A DNA stretch of 64,000 nt from Xanthobacter sp. YC-JY1 (GCF_021730305.1 NZ_CP032674.1:1721001-1785000); one strand, 5' to 3'; counted from the first letter of the stretch, positions 16,398 to 26,100 are shown. Program-made: numbers and translations. Notes: generated from the sequence alone by a model not told the origin.

Positions 16398-16445
16398 GGT
16401 ATCAGCAATTTATGGAAGCCGATACGCCATATAATTGCTGGTACC
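16398..16445. promoter_or_regulatory. Long inverted repeat upstream of the molybdoenzyme operon
   Basis: GGTATCAGCAATT (16398-16410) and its near-exact reverse complement AATTGCTGGTACC (16433-16445) match at 12 of 13 positions with a 22-bp AT-richer spacer. The arm centres are about 35 bp apart, close to three helical turns, so two protomers could bind the same face. It lies 34 bases upstream of the start at 16364 and about 200 bases past the end of the luxR-type gene. It is the obvious candidate operator, possibly for that regulator. Confidence 0.6.
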
Positions 16446-16642
16446 ATGGAACTTAAATCAGACGTTCAGTTTTTAATTTGGATGCGCAAGCGCCCGTGCT
16501 CCCGGCGAGGGCGCATACGGTCCCGTGAAGCTGTCCGCGCTTCACACATGCTTCCGCCGACGCTGCAGCTTGCCCTGCATACCAAACGCGCCGGACTTCT
16601 TCCTATTCCCTCATTTGAGGGATGGGGCCGAGACTGCGGTCG

Positions 16643-17476
16643 TCAGCCCGCCTCCTGTACGGTCGGCCGGCGGTCGCCGCCGTCGCCCATCTGGAACCGC
16701 CGCAGCAGGGTGGCGTGGGAGCGGACGCCGAAGTGGCGATAGACCGCTCTCTGGTATTGCGCGACCGTGTATTCGGACAGGTTGAGGCTGACGGCGATTT
16801 CCTTGCGCGTGCGCCCGTCGAGCAGAAGGTTCAGCACCAGCCGCAGCCGGGGGGACAGGCGAGGTACGCTGGCGCCGCGATCGCTCGGCCATCCCTGCTC
16901 GTGCAGCCAGGGCAGCTCGCTGAGAAGGATATGGGCGATCCGCGCTTCCCGCTGCGAGAACGGGTCCGCGTCCCGGCGGCGGAAGAGCGCGATGGTGCTC
17001 ACGGCGCGCTCGTCGATGGGCCGCAGCGAGAAGATGAAGGGGCCGATATCCGCGTCAGCGAGATGGCCGCCGACCCCCGAAGCGATGAAGGTGGCCTCAT
17101 CCACGATCTGCTGTCGCGTCCGCGTGACGTGGGCATTGTGGGCGCGCATCTCGCCGAGCAGCTTCGCCGAGGTCCAGGCCATGTCCGGATGGGCGGCGGC
17201 GAGCAGGAGGCGTCCATAGCGGGCCTCGTCGAAGCCGCCATGCGCCAGTCCCAGATAGACCGGCTGCTCGCCTGGCTCCGCGAGGCAGCCGAGGCTCCAG
17301 GTCCAGCAATCAGCGCCGATCAGCGTCGAGATGCCGTCGATGAGCTGCCGCTTCACGCAGGAGAAATCCGCGCGCGAGACGATGACGTCGCCGAGCAGCC
17401 TCACGATGGCGCGCACGTCGGAAGCGGACAGGAGGTCATCCGGGGCGCAGGAGAGAGGGGACATGTCAGGGCTCAT
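16643..17476 (-). CDS. LuxR-family transcriptional regulator
   Basis: 277 residues. The C-terminal 65 residues form a LuxR-type helix-turn-helix: LSPRLRLVLNLLLDGRTRKE, then IAVSLNLSEYTVAQYQRAVY and RHFGVRSHATLLRRF. The N-terminal 200 residues look like a sensory domain of GAF/PAS size, with no autoinducer-domain or receiver signature that I can see. The signal is therefore unknown. ATG at 17476 is preferred; a second in-frame ATG lies at 17464, and the long upstream extension is rejected because it would run into the divergent gene's promoter. It reads towards the molybdoenzyme operon, which starts about 280 bases further on behind a large inverted repeat, so control of that operon is likely. 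Confidence 0.85.
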   Translation of the reverse strand: MSPDMSPLSCAPDDLLSASDVRAIVRLLGDVIVSRADFSCVKRQLIDGISTLIGADCWTWSLGCLAEPGEQPVYLGLAHGGFDEARYGRLLLAAAHPDMAWTSAKLLGEMRAHNAHVTRTRQQIVDEATFIASGVGGHLADADIGPFIFSLRPIDERAVSTIALFRRRDADPFSQREARIAHILLSELPWLHEQGWPSDRGASVPRLSPRLRLVLNLLLDGRTRKEIAVSLNLSEYTVAQYQRAVYRHFGVRSHATLLRRFQMGDGGDRRPTVQEAG

Positions 17477-17501
17477 GTCGCACCCGTGCTGGCGGTGAGG
17501 C

Positions 17502-17528
17502 CTTTGCAATTCCTTCAAGTTCGCAAAG
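17502..17528. promoter_or_regulatory. Small inverted repeat in a divergent promoter region
   Basis: CTTTGC (17502-17507) and GCAAAG (17523-17528) are perfect complements 15 bases apart, in the 187-base gap between the divergent luxR-type and solute-binding-protein genes. Six-base arms can occur by chance; position is the main support. Confidence 0.25.
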
Positions 17529-17663
17529 ACAGTTGCACTGTGACGGTTCGCGCACGCGGCGGCAAGGCGCCAGCTCGCGGCGATCAGCTGCTGTCGCCGG
17601 ACCGCCGCGTTGCGCATTCGCCGGCCTCGACTATTGTCCCGGCATAGCTTTGGGGAGACGCAG

Positions 17664-18500
17664 GTGGGTGCAGTTCGACGTGGGGCCGTCGGTTTCGCGG
17701 CCGGGGTGATTCTCACTGCCGCCATGGCTGTACCGCCGCTCGCCGCCGCGCCTGTTGAAACGCTCTCACCCGGTACGCTCTCGGTCTGCATGTTCGCCAC
17801 CTTCCCGCCCTTCGTCGGCAAGTCCGACGACGGCGTCTGGGAGGGATGGGACGTGGACTATCTCAAGGCCTTCGCCGCGGCGCAGGGGCTGCGGTTCCAG
17901 CCGGTGGAGGTGGCGGATTTCGACGGACTGTGGACGCGTCCTGGTGCCGATGCCTGCGACATCGCGGCCTCGGGCATCGCTGACCTCGAGGCGCGCCGGC
18001 AGGCGACGGGCGCGGCGGGGGTGTGGTCCGATCACTATTATTTTGTGCTGCGCGCCTTCGGCGTGCGCAAGGCCGACGCCGGGAAGCTGACACGCGCGGC
18101 CGATCTTGCCGGGCGGACCATCATGGTCATCGCGGGCTCGACGGCGGATGTGGATGCCCGCAGCCGCATCGCGCACGATCAAATCGCGAACGTGACCATC
18201 ATCGGCACCTCGGACGATGTGGAAAATGCCCGGCGGGTCCGCGACGGCGCGGAGGGCGAGGGGCCGTTCGCCTTCGGCTCGGGGCTCGGCACCGTTCAGT
18301 ATCTTTCGAAGAAGATGGGCCTCATCCCGGTGTGGTCGCACTGCATGATGACGCCGGACGGAAAGGTGCGGAACGAGCCGTTCTCCTTCATCGTCCGCAC
18401 GAAATCGACGGGCGTTGCGGAGGCGCTGAACGCCTTTATCGCCGCGACGCCCTATGGCGCGGGCCGTGGCACGGAGGGCTGTCCCGGCGAAGGCGGATAG
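17664..18500 (+). CDS. Periplasmic solute-binding protein (family 3 type)
   Basis: 278 residues with a signal peptide (GAVGFAAGVILTAAMAVPPL ending AAA). The mature part starts like an amino-acid/organic-solute binding protein: GTLSVCMFATFPPFVGKSDD, then GWDVDYLKAFAAAQGLRF and CDIAASGIADLEARR. The second lobe has LAGRTIMVIAGSTADVDARS. No permease or ATPase gene is nearby, so it may serve as a sensor or a partner of the periplasmic enzymes rather than as part of an ABC importer. GTG at 17664 is chosen because GGGGAGACGCAG lies directly before it and the signal peptide then has normal length. It is divergent from the luxR-type gene, with which it may share regulation. Confidence 0.82.
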   Translation: MGAVRRGAVGFAAGVILTAAMAVPPLAAAPVETLSPGTLSVCMFATFPPFVGKSDDGVWEGWDVDYLKAFAAAQGLRFQPVEVADFDGLWTRPGADACDIAASGIADLEARRQATGAAGVWSDHYYFVLRAFGVRKADAGKLTRAADLAGRTIMVIAGSTADVDARSRIAHDQIANVTIIGTSDDVENARRVRDGAEGEGPFAFGSGLGTVQYLSKKMGLIPVWSHCMMTPDGKVRNEPFSFIVRTKSTGVAEALNAFIAATPYGAGRGTEGCPGEGG

Positions 18501-18530
18501 GCGGGGGAGGGGGCCGCACCGCCCCAGGGA

Positions 18531-19175
18531 TTAGGCCGAGGGCTTTTCGGCCAGCCAGCCCTTCACCTTGCCGATCACCGCGGCGGCGATGCTGTCCACG
18601 GATTCGCCGCTGAACTGCGCCGCCGAGCTCGATGCCTTCACATCGGCCACCGAGGCGAGCACGGCCCCGGAGGGAATGTCCACGAGGGCGACGTCGCAGG
18701 TGATGAAGATGCCCTGTGTCGTGCTCACGGCGACGCCGGCGGCGATGGGGCCCGCGATGATGGCAGTCAGGGCCGTCGCGGCAACGACCTGCCCGGTCCG
18801 CTCGGACGCGGTGGGTATGAGGAGGCTGCGCACGGTAATTTCCAGCCGCGCGGGGCGCGTGCCTTGCATCAGGCTCGGGAGGAGGCGGTGGCTCTGGGTG
18901 GTCAGGGCCGCCGCGATACGATGCTCCGCATAGGAATTGAAGCCGGCGCGCTCGATGCGGTGGAGGTCGGCGTTGGGCGTCTCCTGCTCCTTCTTCTCCA
19001 GCGCGTCGGCCTCTGCCCACTTCACGCGACTGTCGGAGGGAAACGTTACCTTCACGCTAGCAAGCGCGAGGCCGGCGACGTCGGCTTCCGTCAGCGTGTG
19101 TTTGGGCAGGGTCGAACAGGCCGCAAGAAGGACCGCGACGGCGAGCATCGCCATCGTGCAGATTCGTTGTTTCAA
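18531..19175 (-). CDS. Putative lipoprotein, unknown function
   Basis: 214 residues. The N-terminus (MKQRICTMAMLAVAV, then LLAACSTLP) has a lipobox LAAC, so the protein should be lipid-anchored at the Cys. The mature part contains DVAGLALASVKVTFPSDSRV and a later glycine/alanine-rich hydrophobic stretch (VVAATALTAIIAGPIAAGVA) that could insert in a membrane. It ends with SVDSIAAAVIGKVKGWLAEK. A TTG at 19175 is favoured as start because GGGGAGGG precedes it; ATG at 19154 is the alternative. I do not recognise the function. It converges with the solute-binding-protein gene and is the last gene before tuf. Confidence 0.72.
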   Translation of the reverse strand: MKQRICTMAMLAVAVLLAACSTLPKHTLTEADVAGLALASVKVTFPSDSRVKWAEADALEKKEQETPNADLHRIERAGFNSYAEHRIAAALTTQSHRLLPSLMQGTRPARLEITVRSLLIPTASERTGQVVAATALTAIIAGPIAAGVAVSTTQGIFITCDVALVDIPSGAVLASVADVKASSSAAQFSGESVDSIAAAVIGKVKGWLAEKPSA

Positions 19176-19369
19176 GCGGTCCCTCCCCACCTTGTGCTTG
19201 GCGAGGCTGTGGTGCCGGCGCGCGATTGACAAGGCGAATTCCGTTAGGGAGTGCACGTTTTGGATGTGTGTGGTTGCGGCGACACGCCGGCGCGAAGTCC
19301 AGAACGGCGGAAGAGCCTGAGGATACGCGCATGCGCGCGTGATCCACGTGGGCGCGATTGTCCCGCCTC

Positions 19370-19398
19370 TTGCATCCGCTTCTGAAACCCCCTATCCC
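19370..19398 (+). promoter_or_regulatory. Candidate tuf promoter
   Basis: TTGCAT (19370-19375) and TATCCC (19393-19398) separated by 17 bases, ending 56 bases before the tuf start codon. The spacing is ideal but the boxes are only moderate matches to the sigma-70 consensus. Confidence 0.35.
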
Positions 19399-19454
19399 AC
19401 GGCGGATTTTTTGGCGGCCCGCGCGGGGCGCTGACCGAGAGTGAGAGAGACGAA

Positions 19455-20645
<1,191 letters not shown>

Positions 20646-20685
20646 TCGCAGCACTGGACCTCTTGTCCAGCGCGTGACGGAATAG

Positions 20686-20713
20686 GGCGGTGCCTTCGGG
20701 CGCCGCCTTTTTC
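20686..20713 (+). terminator. tuf terminator with UUCG tetraloop
   Basis: GGCGGTGCC (20686-20694), loop TTCG, then GGCGCCGCC (20699-20707) and a run of five T. The C(UUCG)G tetraloop is exceptionally stable. The start codon of the next small gene follows only 13 bases after the T-run. Confidence 0.9.
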
Positions 20714-20725
20714 GTTTGTATCGCC

Positions 20726-21022
20726 ATGCGCCGTTGGATTTTTGCCGCCTGCCTCGCGGTCCTGCTGCTGCCTGCTGCGTTCCTGCAGGCCAAGGAGGCT
20801 TGCCCCGAGCGGCCGCCGTGCCGTGGCTGTGGCTGCAAGGGCGGTCCCGGCTATCGCGGACCGGACGGCCGCTGCGTTGGCTTTGTGGACCTGTCGAAGA
20901 TTTGCGGCGAGCCGCCGACCCAGCGCTGCGTCTTCGAGAATGCGCCCGGCACCGGGGAGAACCGCGCCTGTGCCACCGGGAAGCCTCCGCCGGTTCAGCC
21001 ACCTGCGGCCGCGCCGCGCTGA
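20726..21022 (+). CDS. Small Cys-rich secreted protein, 98 aa
   Basis: Starts [20 protein letters not shown], a Sec signal ending near QAKEA. The mature 75 residues contain eight cysteines in a [15 protein letters not shown] block and two later ones, plus [14 protein letters not shown] and [15 protein letters not shown]. The pattern suggests a disulfide-stabilised periplasmic protein or a small metal binder. The start lies 13 bases downstream of the tuf terminator, leaving almost no room for a separate promoter unless it overlaps the tuf 3' end. It could then be expressed by read-through. I do not recognise the family. Confidence 0.6.
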   Translation: MRRWIFAACLAVLLLPAAFLQAKEACPERPPCRGCGCKGGPGYRGPDGRCVGFVDLSKICGEPPTQRCVFENAPGTGENRACATGKPPPVQPPAAAPR

Positions 21023-21160
21023 GCTGCCGGATTTCTCCCCCCGGCTTGCGTGTCTTGCCAGTGCAGGCCAATCTGGGAGGGGATCGGGTGAGACGCGTCA
21101 GGACGCAGTCCGCCCCATGCTTCCACCACATTCTCTCCGAAACTGAAGAGGCAGGCGGCT

Positions 21161-21712
21161 ATGGCACGCGGCTCCTCGCGATTCATCGTGCTCACGGGCG
21201 GTCCGGGTTCGGGCAAGAGCACAGTGCTCGGTGCCCTTGAAGTCGCCGGGTATCCCATTGCGCCAGAGGCCGGCAGGGCGGTCATCCGCCAGCAGGTGGC
21301 CATTGATGGTCCAGCGCTACCCTGGCGGGACCGCATGGCATTTGCTGAGGCTATGCTCACCTGGGACATGCGCTCCCACGAGGAGCAGGCAGAACGCACT
21401 GGCCCGGTCTTCTTCGACCGCGGCGTTCCCGACGTTGCGGGATACCTCACCCTGTGTGGCCTCCCCATACCCGAGCATATCTCCCGCGCCTGCGCGGCGT
21501 TCAGATATGACCGCGTCGTCTTCGTCGCGCCGCCATGGCGGGAGATTTATGCCAACGACGCCGAGCGCCGGCAGGACTGGGACGAATCCGTGCGGACCCA
21601 TGCTGTCATGGTCGATACGTATCGCAACCTTGGCTACGATATGGTGGAGCTGCCGCGGACCGATGTCGCGGGACGAGTGGCATTTGTGCTGGAGCGCCTC
21701 CCGGCGCCATAG
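21161..21712 (+). CDS. AAA-type ATPase / predicted small-molecule kinase (AAA_28)
   Basis: 183 residues. The P-loop is at the start (FIVLTGGPGSGKSTVLGALE), followed by an acidic Walker B-like FFDRGVPDVAGYL and a lid region WREIYANDAERRQDWDESVR. This compact layout is that of the AAA_28/NadR-like group, which are cytosolic P-loop proteins thought to phosphorylate small molecules. The substrate is unknown. It stands alone between tuf and tRNA-Trp. Codon use and GC resemble the neighbours. Confidence 0.82.
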   Translation: MARGSSRFIVLTGGPGSGKSTVLGALEVAGYPIAPEAGRAVIRQQVAIDGPALPWRDRMAFAEAMLTWDMRSHEEQAERTGPVFFDRGVPDVAGYLTLCGLPIPEHISRACAAFRYDRVVFVAPPWREIYANDAERRQDWDESVRTHAVMVDTYRNLGYDMVELPRTDVAGRVAFVLERLPAP

Positions 21713-21895
21713 CGGTGAACAGCATTAGCGGTGGAGAGGGTAGCGGAGCGCCCCGAGCCCCTTTACAGCTGCGCGGCATCCCACTAAACACAGCCGGCCG
21801 ATGCGCTGGGTCACTTCCCGGCGCGGCGGAGTCTACCCTCGAGGCAGGCTGATCGCTGAAAAGCTGATTCTGCCAAGCTTTGGGGCGCAGGCCTT

Positions 21896-21972
21896 AGGAG
21901 TGTAGCTCAACTGGTTAGAGCACCGGTCTCCAAAACCGGGGGTTGGGGGTTCGAGTCCCTCCACTCCTGCCA
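21896..21972 (+). tRNA. tRNA-Trp(CCA)
   Basis: Acceptor AGGAGTG pairs with CACTCCT, D arm GCTCAACTGGTTAGAGC, anticodon loop CTCCAAA with anticodon CCA, T arm GGGGGTTCGAGTCCCTC, discriminator G and encoded CCA. It precedes secE, the usual alphaproteobacterial arrangement. Confidence 0.96.
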
Positions 21973-22248
21973 TCTTCGGGACGCCCACGATCCGGGCTGA
22001 TGCGGGATGGCAGGTCAGGCGAGACGACGACGCCGGAATGGCACGGCTTGTAGGCGCGTTTCGGGCAGCCCATATGAGGCGAGGTCCGGCCCCGCCGAAG
22101 GCAAGCCCGCAGCAACGTCTCGCGAGAGCCGAAGCCGGCGGGAAAAGGATTTACGCGGCGTGTGCCGCTTCGCGTCATCGGAAGGTTCCGGTGCGTGGCA
22201 ACCGGCGGCGCGGGAACGGGCGGCAACAGGAACGGACGGCGAGACGCC

Positions 22249-22446
22249 ATGGCGAAGAACAGCCCGATGGAGTTCTATCAGCAGGTCCGCGCGGAAACGG
22301 CCAAGGTCACCTGGCCCACCCGCCGCGAGACGCTGATCACCACCGCCATGGTGTTCGTGATGGTCTTCCTGGCGTCCATCTTCTTCCTCGTCTCCGACCA
22401 GATCATCCGGTTCGGCGTCTCCACGCTGCTGACCCTCGGGCACTGA
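22249..22446 (+). CDS. secE: Preprotein translocase subunit SecE
   Basis: 65 residues, the minimal single-span form found in most bacteria. The amphipathic helix ([20 protein letters not shown]) lies on the cytoplasmic face, then the conserved [20 protein letters not shown] begins the transmembrane helix that clamps SecY. Start at 22249 (MAKNSP) is chosen; the longer frame has no family resemblance. It is followed by nusG after 14 bases, as usual. Confidence 0.96.
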   Translation: MAKNSPMEFYQQVRAETAKVTWPTRRETLITTAMVFVMVFLASIFFLVSDQIIRFGVSTLLTLGH

Positions 22447-22460
22447 GGCGGGAGGCCCAC

Positions 22461-22991
22461 ATGGCGAAGCGCTGGTACATCGTTCACGCTTATTCCAACT
22501 TCGAGAAGAAGGTGGCCGACTCGATCCGCGAGCAGGCTGACCAGCGTGGCCTGACCGATCTGTTCGAGCAGATCCTCGTCCCCACCGAGAAGGTGGTGGA
22601 GGTGCGTCGCGGCCGGAAGGTGGACACCGAGCGCAAATTCTTCCCCGGCTACGTGCTGGTGAAGATGGACCTCACCGACGAGGCCTTCCATCTCATCAAG
22701 AACACGCCGAAGGTCACCGGCTTCCTGGGCGCCGACAACAAGCCCATGCCGATCTCCGAATCGGAGGCCATGCGCATCCTGCAGCAGGTGCAGGAGGGCA
22801 TCGAGCGTCCGAAGCCGTCGATCTCCTACGAGGTCGGCGAGACGGTGAAGGTGTCGGACGGTCCGTTCGCCTCCTTCAATGGCATCGTGGAAGAGGTCGA
22901 CGACAGCCGCTCGCGCCTGAAGGTGGCCGTGTCCATCTTCGGCCGCGCGACGCCGGTGGAACTCGAATTCGGTCAGGTCGAGAAGGTCTGA
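22461..22991 (+). CDS. nusG: Transcription termination/antitermination factor NusG
   Basis: 176 residues. The NGN domain starts [20 protein letters not shown] and includes [20 protein letters not shown] and TPKVTGFLG. The C-terminal KOW domain is [20 protein letters not shown]. NusG binds RNA polymerase and contacts Rho or ribosomal protein S10. GGCGGGAGG lies directly upstream of the ATG at 22461. It is in one transcription unit with secE. Confidence 0.98.
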   Translation: MAKRWYIVHAYSNFEKKVADSIREQADQRGLTDLFEQILVPTEKVVEVRRGRKVDTERKFFPGYVLVKMDLTDEAFHLIKNTPKVTGFLGADNKPMPISESEAMRILQQVQEGIERPKPSISYEVGETVKVSDGPFASFNGIVEEVDDSRSRLKVAVSIFGRATPVELEFGQVEKV

Positions 22992-22996
22992 CCGGA

Positions 22997-23029
22997 ACGG
23001 CCCATCGCTCCCTCGTGGGGCGATGGTCC
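22997..23029 (+). terminator. Hairpin after nusG, possible terminator or processing site
   Basis: CGGCCCATCGCTCC (22997-23010) and GGGGCGATGGTCCG (23016-23029) pair with two mismatches around a CTCGT loop, six bases past the nusG stop. There is no T-run, so partial termination or RNA processing is more likely than full termination. Confidence 0.4.
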
Positions 23030-23170
23030 GAAGTCTGGTGCGCTGCTAGAGGGCGGTGCACCGGCGTGGGAGGGGAGGGGGCGTCTCGCCAAGCGCCCTT
23101 TTGATCCGCACCACGCAATCCCGCCCGCAGATCCCTCACCGGACGGCGGCGCATTCTGGGAGTTGTTGAA

Positions 23171-23620
23171 ATGGCGAAGAAAATTACGGGTTACGTCAAG
23201 CTGCAGGTGCCCGCCGGCAGCGCCAATCCGGCCCCGCCGATTGGTCCCGCGCTCGGTCAGCGCGGTCTGAACATCATGGAGTTCTGCAAGGCGTTCAACG
23301 CCCAGACCGCCCAGATGGAAAAGGGCATGCCGATCCCGGTGGTCATCACCGCCTACCAGGACCGCTCCTTCACCTTCGAGCTGAAGACCCCCCCGGTCTC
23401 CTACTTCCTCAAGAAGGCCGCCGGCCTCGAGACGAAGAAGAAGCCCGGCTCGGGCTCGAAGACGCCCGGCAAGGGCACCTTCGTCGGCAAGGTCACGCGC
23501 GCCCAGCTCGCGGAGATCGCCGAGAAGAAGATGAAGGATCTGAACTGCGACACCGTCGAGGCCGCCGTCCAGATGATCGAAGGTTCGGCCCGTTCCATGG
23601 GCCTGCAGGTTCAGGGGTGA
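23171..23620 (+). CDS. rplK: 50S ribosomal protein L11
   Basis: 149 residues. It has the standard two-domain layout: [39 protein letters not shown], then the rRNA-binding C-terminal domain with [21 protein letters not shown]11 binds 23S rRNA at the GTPase centre. The stop codon overlaps a GTG four bases before the rplA start region, so the two genes are translationally coupled. In many bacteria L1 represses this pair by binding its leader. Confidence 0.98.
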   Translation: MAKKITGYVKLQVPAGSANPAPPIGPALGQRGLNIMEFCKAFNAQTAQMEKGMPIPVVITAYQDRSFTFELKTPPVSYFLKKAAGLETKKKPGSGSKTPGKGTFVGKVTRAQLAEIAEKKMKDLNCDTVEAAVQMIEGSARSMGLQVQG

Positions 23621-23625
23621 GCGCC

Positions 23626-24324
23626 ATGGCGAAGGAAGGCAAGCGCATCCGCGCCGTCAACGAGGGCATCGACCGCAACAAGCTTTACGGTCTGGATGAC
23701 GCCCTGAAGCTCCTCAAGGAGCGCACCACCGCCAAGTTCGACGAGACCATCGAGGTCGCGCTGAACCTCGGCGTCGACCCCCGCCATGCCGACCAGATGG
23801 TCCGCGGCGTGTGCAACCTGCCCAACGGCTCGGGCCGTACCGTTCGCGTGGCGGTGTTCGCCCGTGGCGCCAAGGCCGATGAGGCCAAGGCGGCGGGCGC
23901 CGACATCGTGGGCGCCGAGGATCTCCTCGAGACCATCCAGGGCGGCACCATCGATTTCGATCGCTGCATCGCGACCCCGGACCTGATGCCGCTCGTCGGC
24001 CGTCTCGGCAAGGTGCTCGGCCCGCGCGGCCTGATGCCGAACCCGAAGGTCGGCACCGTGACCATGGACGTGAAGGGCGCCGTCGCCGCCGCCAAGGGCG
24101 GCGCGGTGGAGTTCCGCGTCGAGAAGGCCGGCATCATCCACGGCGGCATCGGCAAGGCCTCGTTCCCGGCTGACAAGCTGGCCGAGAACATCCGCGCCTT
24201 CGTGGACGCGGTGGTGAAGGCCAAGCCGGCCGGCGCCAAGGGCACCTACCTGCAGCGCGTGGCGGTTTCCTCCACCATGGGCCCGGGCATCAAGGTGGAG
24301 CCGTCCAGCGTGCTCACCGCCTGA
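23626..24324 (+). CDS. rplA: 50S ribosomal protein L1
   Basis: 232 residues, normal length. Family segments are [20 protein letters not shown], the conserved [17 protein letters not shown]-type stretch (here [19 protein letters not shown]) and the C-terminal [20 protein letters not shown]1 forms the L1 stalk and is a translational repressor of its own operon in many bacteria. Start at ATG 23626 (MAKEGK) is preferred over the GTG at 23617. It is followed by a terminator, so rplKA is separated from rplJL. Confidence 0.98.
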   Translation: MAKEGKRIRAVNEGIDRNKLYGLDDALKLLKERTTAKFDETIEVALNLGVDPRHADQMVRGVCNLPNGSGRTVRVAVFARGAKADEAKAAGADIVGAEDLLETIQGGTIDFDRCIATPDLMPLVGRLGKVLGPRGLMPNPKVGTVTMDVKGAVAAAKGGAVEFRVEKAGIIHGGIGKASFPADKLAENIRAFVDAVVKAKPAGAKGTYLQRVAVSSTMGPGIKVEPSSVLTA

Positions 24325-24346
24325 TCGGCAAAGATCAAGCTTCTGG

Positions 24347-24378
24347 AAAGGCCGGGCCGGTGGGTCCGGCCTTTTCGT
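24347..24378 (+). terminator. Terminator after rplA
   Basis: AAAGGCCGGGCC (24347-24358), loop GGTG, then GGTCCGGCCTTT (24363-24374) with one G-U pair, followed by TCGTTT. It lies 23 bases after the rplA stop. Confidence 0.85.
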
Positions 24379-24480
24379 TTGGATGTCACGTTTCGGCGAG
24401 GTCGGCGCGGCCCTTCCGCCGGCGCATGGCAGGCGGGCGGTTGCCGTATGCAAAAAGTGCGCAAGACCGGCGATCGGGGC

Positions 24481-24509
24481 GTGACAAGGGTGTCGCCAGC
24501 CTTTATATG
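24481..24509 (+). promoter_or_regulatory. Candidate promoter of rplJL(-rpoBC)
   Basis: GTGACA (24481-24486) and TATATG (24504-24509) with exactly 17 bases between them. It lies just past the rplA terminator and about 550 bases before rplJ. It is the best promoter-like site in this long gap. Confidence 0.45.
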
Positions 24510-24514
24510 GGCTG

Positions 24515-25061
24515 TTTCCGGGTGGCGTGCCGCCCGGATCAGGTATTGTGGCTTTCGCCCTTGACCGGGTGGAAGGGCTGGGAGGGTTCGCCCGCCCGGC
24601 CTTGTCGTCTGTCAGGCGTTCGGGTGGCTCCTTGGAGCTTTTCGGGCGAACCAGCAGGCAAAGTCCTGTCCGAGACTGCCGGTGCCTCGATGGAGGCCTG
24701 ATGGAGATGCGCCCCGCAAGGGATGTTCGCTCAATCGGGCCGAGGATCAAGGCTTAATTCCCGACATCCGCCCTAACAGGTGGTTAATGGGGAGCCAGCA
24801 TAGACGGGGAAGACCGGAATTTGCCCTCTGACCGGCGTTGAGTCGGCGGAGATGAAGATCGGTTCGGAACCAGCGCCTTGCGCTTCGCGACACGGTTTTC
24901 CGTGCCCGGGCAATAGGGGACAGGGCATGTGAGCGTCGCGGAACGCGGCCTTCCATGTCGTCAGACAGGTTGGCCGCAGGACGCGGCAAGGCGCAACCGG
25001 CGGGACCGGATGCCTCCTTCGGGAGGTGGAGGGTGCCGCCAAGGCTTAAAGAGAGCCAGAC
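24515..25061 (+). promoter_or_regulatory. Long rplJ leader region (putative L10/L12 autoregulatory leader)
   Basis: About 550 bases without a gene between the candidate promoter and rplJ. A stretch around 24660-24760 (GTCCTGTCCGAGACTGCCGG, then AAGGCTTAATTCCCG) resembles the conserved rplJ leader of other alphaproteobacteria as I remember it. Such leaders bind the L10-(L12) complex and repress translation. The region from 24880 to 25050 contains further GC-rich complementary segments that could fold. The exact RNA structure was not computed. Confidence 0.4.
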
Positions 25062-25580
25062 GTGGATCGAGCGGAAAAACAAGAGCTCGTCACGACGCTC
25101 ACGGAAGTGTTCAAGACCACTTCCGTCGTCGTGGTCGCCCACTATTCCGGCCTCACCGTGGCCCAGATGTCGAAACTCCGTCGACAGATGAAGGCCGAGG
25201 GTGCGACCGTGAAGGTGGCCAAGAACCGCCTCGCCAAAATCGCTCTGGAAGGCTCCGACGTCGCCCATGTGGCGTCCCTGCTGAAGGGACCCACCGTGAT
25301 CGCCTATTCCAGCGATCCGGTTGCGGCGCCGAAGGTTGCCGTCGAGTTCGCCAAGGCCAACGACAAGTTCGTTATCCTCGGCGGCGCGATGGGCAAGACG
25401 GCCCTTAACGTGGACGGTGTGAAGGCGCTTGCCACACTCCCGTCCCTGGACGAACTGCGTGCCAAGCTCGTCGGCCTCATCCAGGCCCCGGCGACCAAGA
25501 TCGCGCAGCTCACCACGGCACCGGCGGCCAAGCTCGCCCGCGTGTTCGGGGCCTATGCCAAGCAGGACGAAGCAGCGTGA
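25062..25580 (+). CDS. rplJ: 50S ribosomal protein L10
   Basis: 172 residues; GTG start at 25062 with AAAGAGAGCC upstream. Visible parts are [55 protein letters not shown] and the C-terminal helix that binds L7/L12 dimers ([19 protein letters not shown]). It anchors the L12 stalk and is the likely autoregulator through its leader. rplL follows after 68 bases. Confidence 0.97.
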   Translation: MDRAEKQELVTTLTEVFKTTSVVVVAHYSGLTVAQMSKLRRQMKAEGATVKVAKNRLAKIALEGSDVAHVASLLKGPTVIAYSSDPVAAPKVAVEFAKANDKFVILGGAMGKTALNVDGVKALATLPSLDELRAKLVGLIQAPATKIAQLTTAPAAKLARVFGAYAKQDEAA

Positions 25581-25648
25581 GGCGGCGGCCGCCATTGGCG
25601 GCCTGATCTCGCAATTCCAAAATCCGAACCTATCTTAAGGAATATCCC

Positions 25649-26023
25649 ATGGCTGACCTGACCAAGCTCGTCGACGAGCTGTCCTCCCTCACCGTGCTCG
25701 AGGCCGCCGAGCTGGCGAAGCTCCTCGAGGAGAAGTGGGGCGTTTCCGCCGCCGCCGCCGTGGCCGTGGCCGCTGCCCCGGCCGGCGCTGCCGCCGCCGC
25801 GGTGGAAGAGCAGACCGAGTTCACCGTGATGCTTGCCGCCGCCGGCGACAAGAAGATCGAAGTCATCAAGGAAGTCCGCGCCATCACCGGCCTTGGCCTC
25901 AAGGAAGCCAAGGACCTCGTGGAAGGCGCTCCGAAGCCCGTCAAGGAAGGCGTGGCCAAGGACGAGGCCGAGAAGCTCAAGGCCCAGCTCGAGAAGGCTG
26001 GCGCCAAGGTCGAGCTCAAGTGA
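25649..26023 (+). CDS. rplL: 50S ribosomal protein L7/L12
   Basis: 124 residues. The N-terminal dimerisation domain ([20 protein letters not shown]) is followed by an Ala-rich flexible hinge ([20 protein letters not shown]). The C-terminal factor-binding domain is [20 protein letters not shown], then [14 protein letters not shown]. It is the multicopy stalk protein that recruits EF-Tu and EF-G. GGAATATCCC precedes the start. Two strong hairpins separate it from rpoB. Confidence 0.98.
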   Translation: MADLTKLVDELSSLTVLEAAELAKLLEEKWGVSAAAAVAVAAAPAGAAAAAVEEQTEFTVMLAAAGDKKIEVIKEVRAITGLGLKEAKDLVEGAPKPVKEGVAKDEAEKLKAQLEKAGAKVELK

Positions 26024-26036
26024 GCCTTTGACGTTT

Positions 26037-26063
26037 CGGGTCCCGGCCTCGCGCCGGGACCCG
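26037..26063 (+). terminator. Hairpin after rplL (partial terminator or attenuator)
   Basis: CGGGTCCCGGC (26037-26047), loop CTCGC, GCCGGGACCCG (26053-26063): a perfect 11-bp stem 14 bases past the rplL stop, followed by TTCC but no T-run. E. coli also has a partial terminator between rplL and rpoB, which lowers rpoBC expression relative to ribosomal proteins. Confidence 0.55.
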
Positions 26064-26100
26064 TTCCATAGCCGGCCGCAAGGCCGGACACGGAGAGCGA

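Noticed and set aside
22038-22460. Long N-terminal extension of the nusG frame
   Set aside because: It runs through secE in another frame and tRNA-proximal DNA; NusG proteins start at AKRWYIVH, and a good ribosome binding site precedes that ATG.
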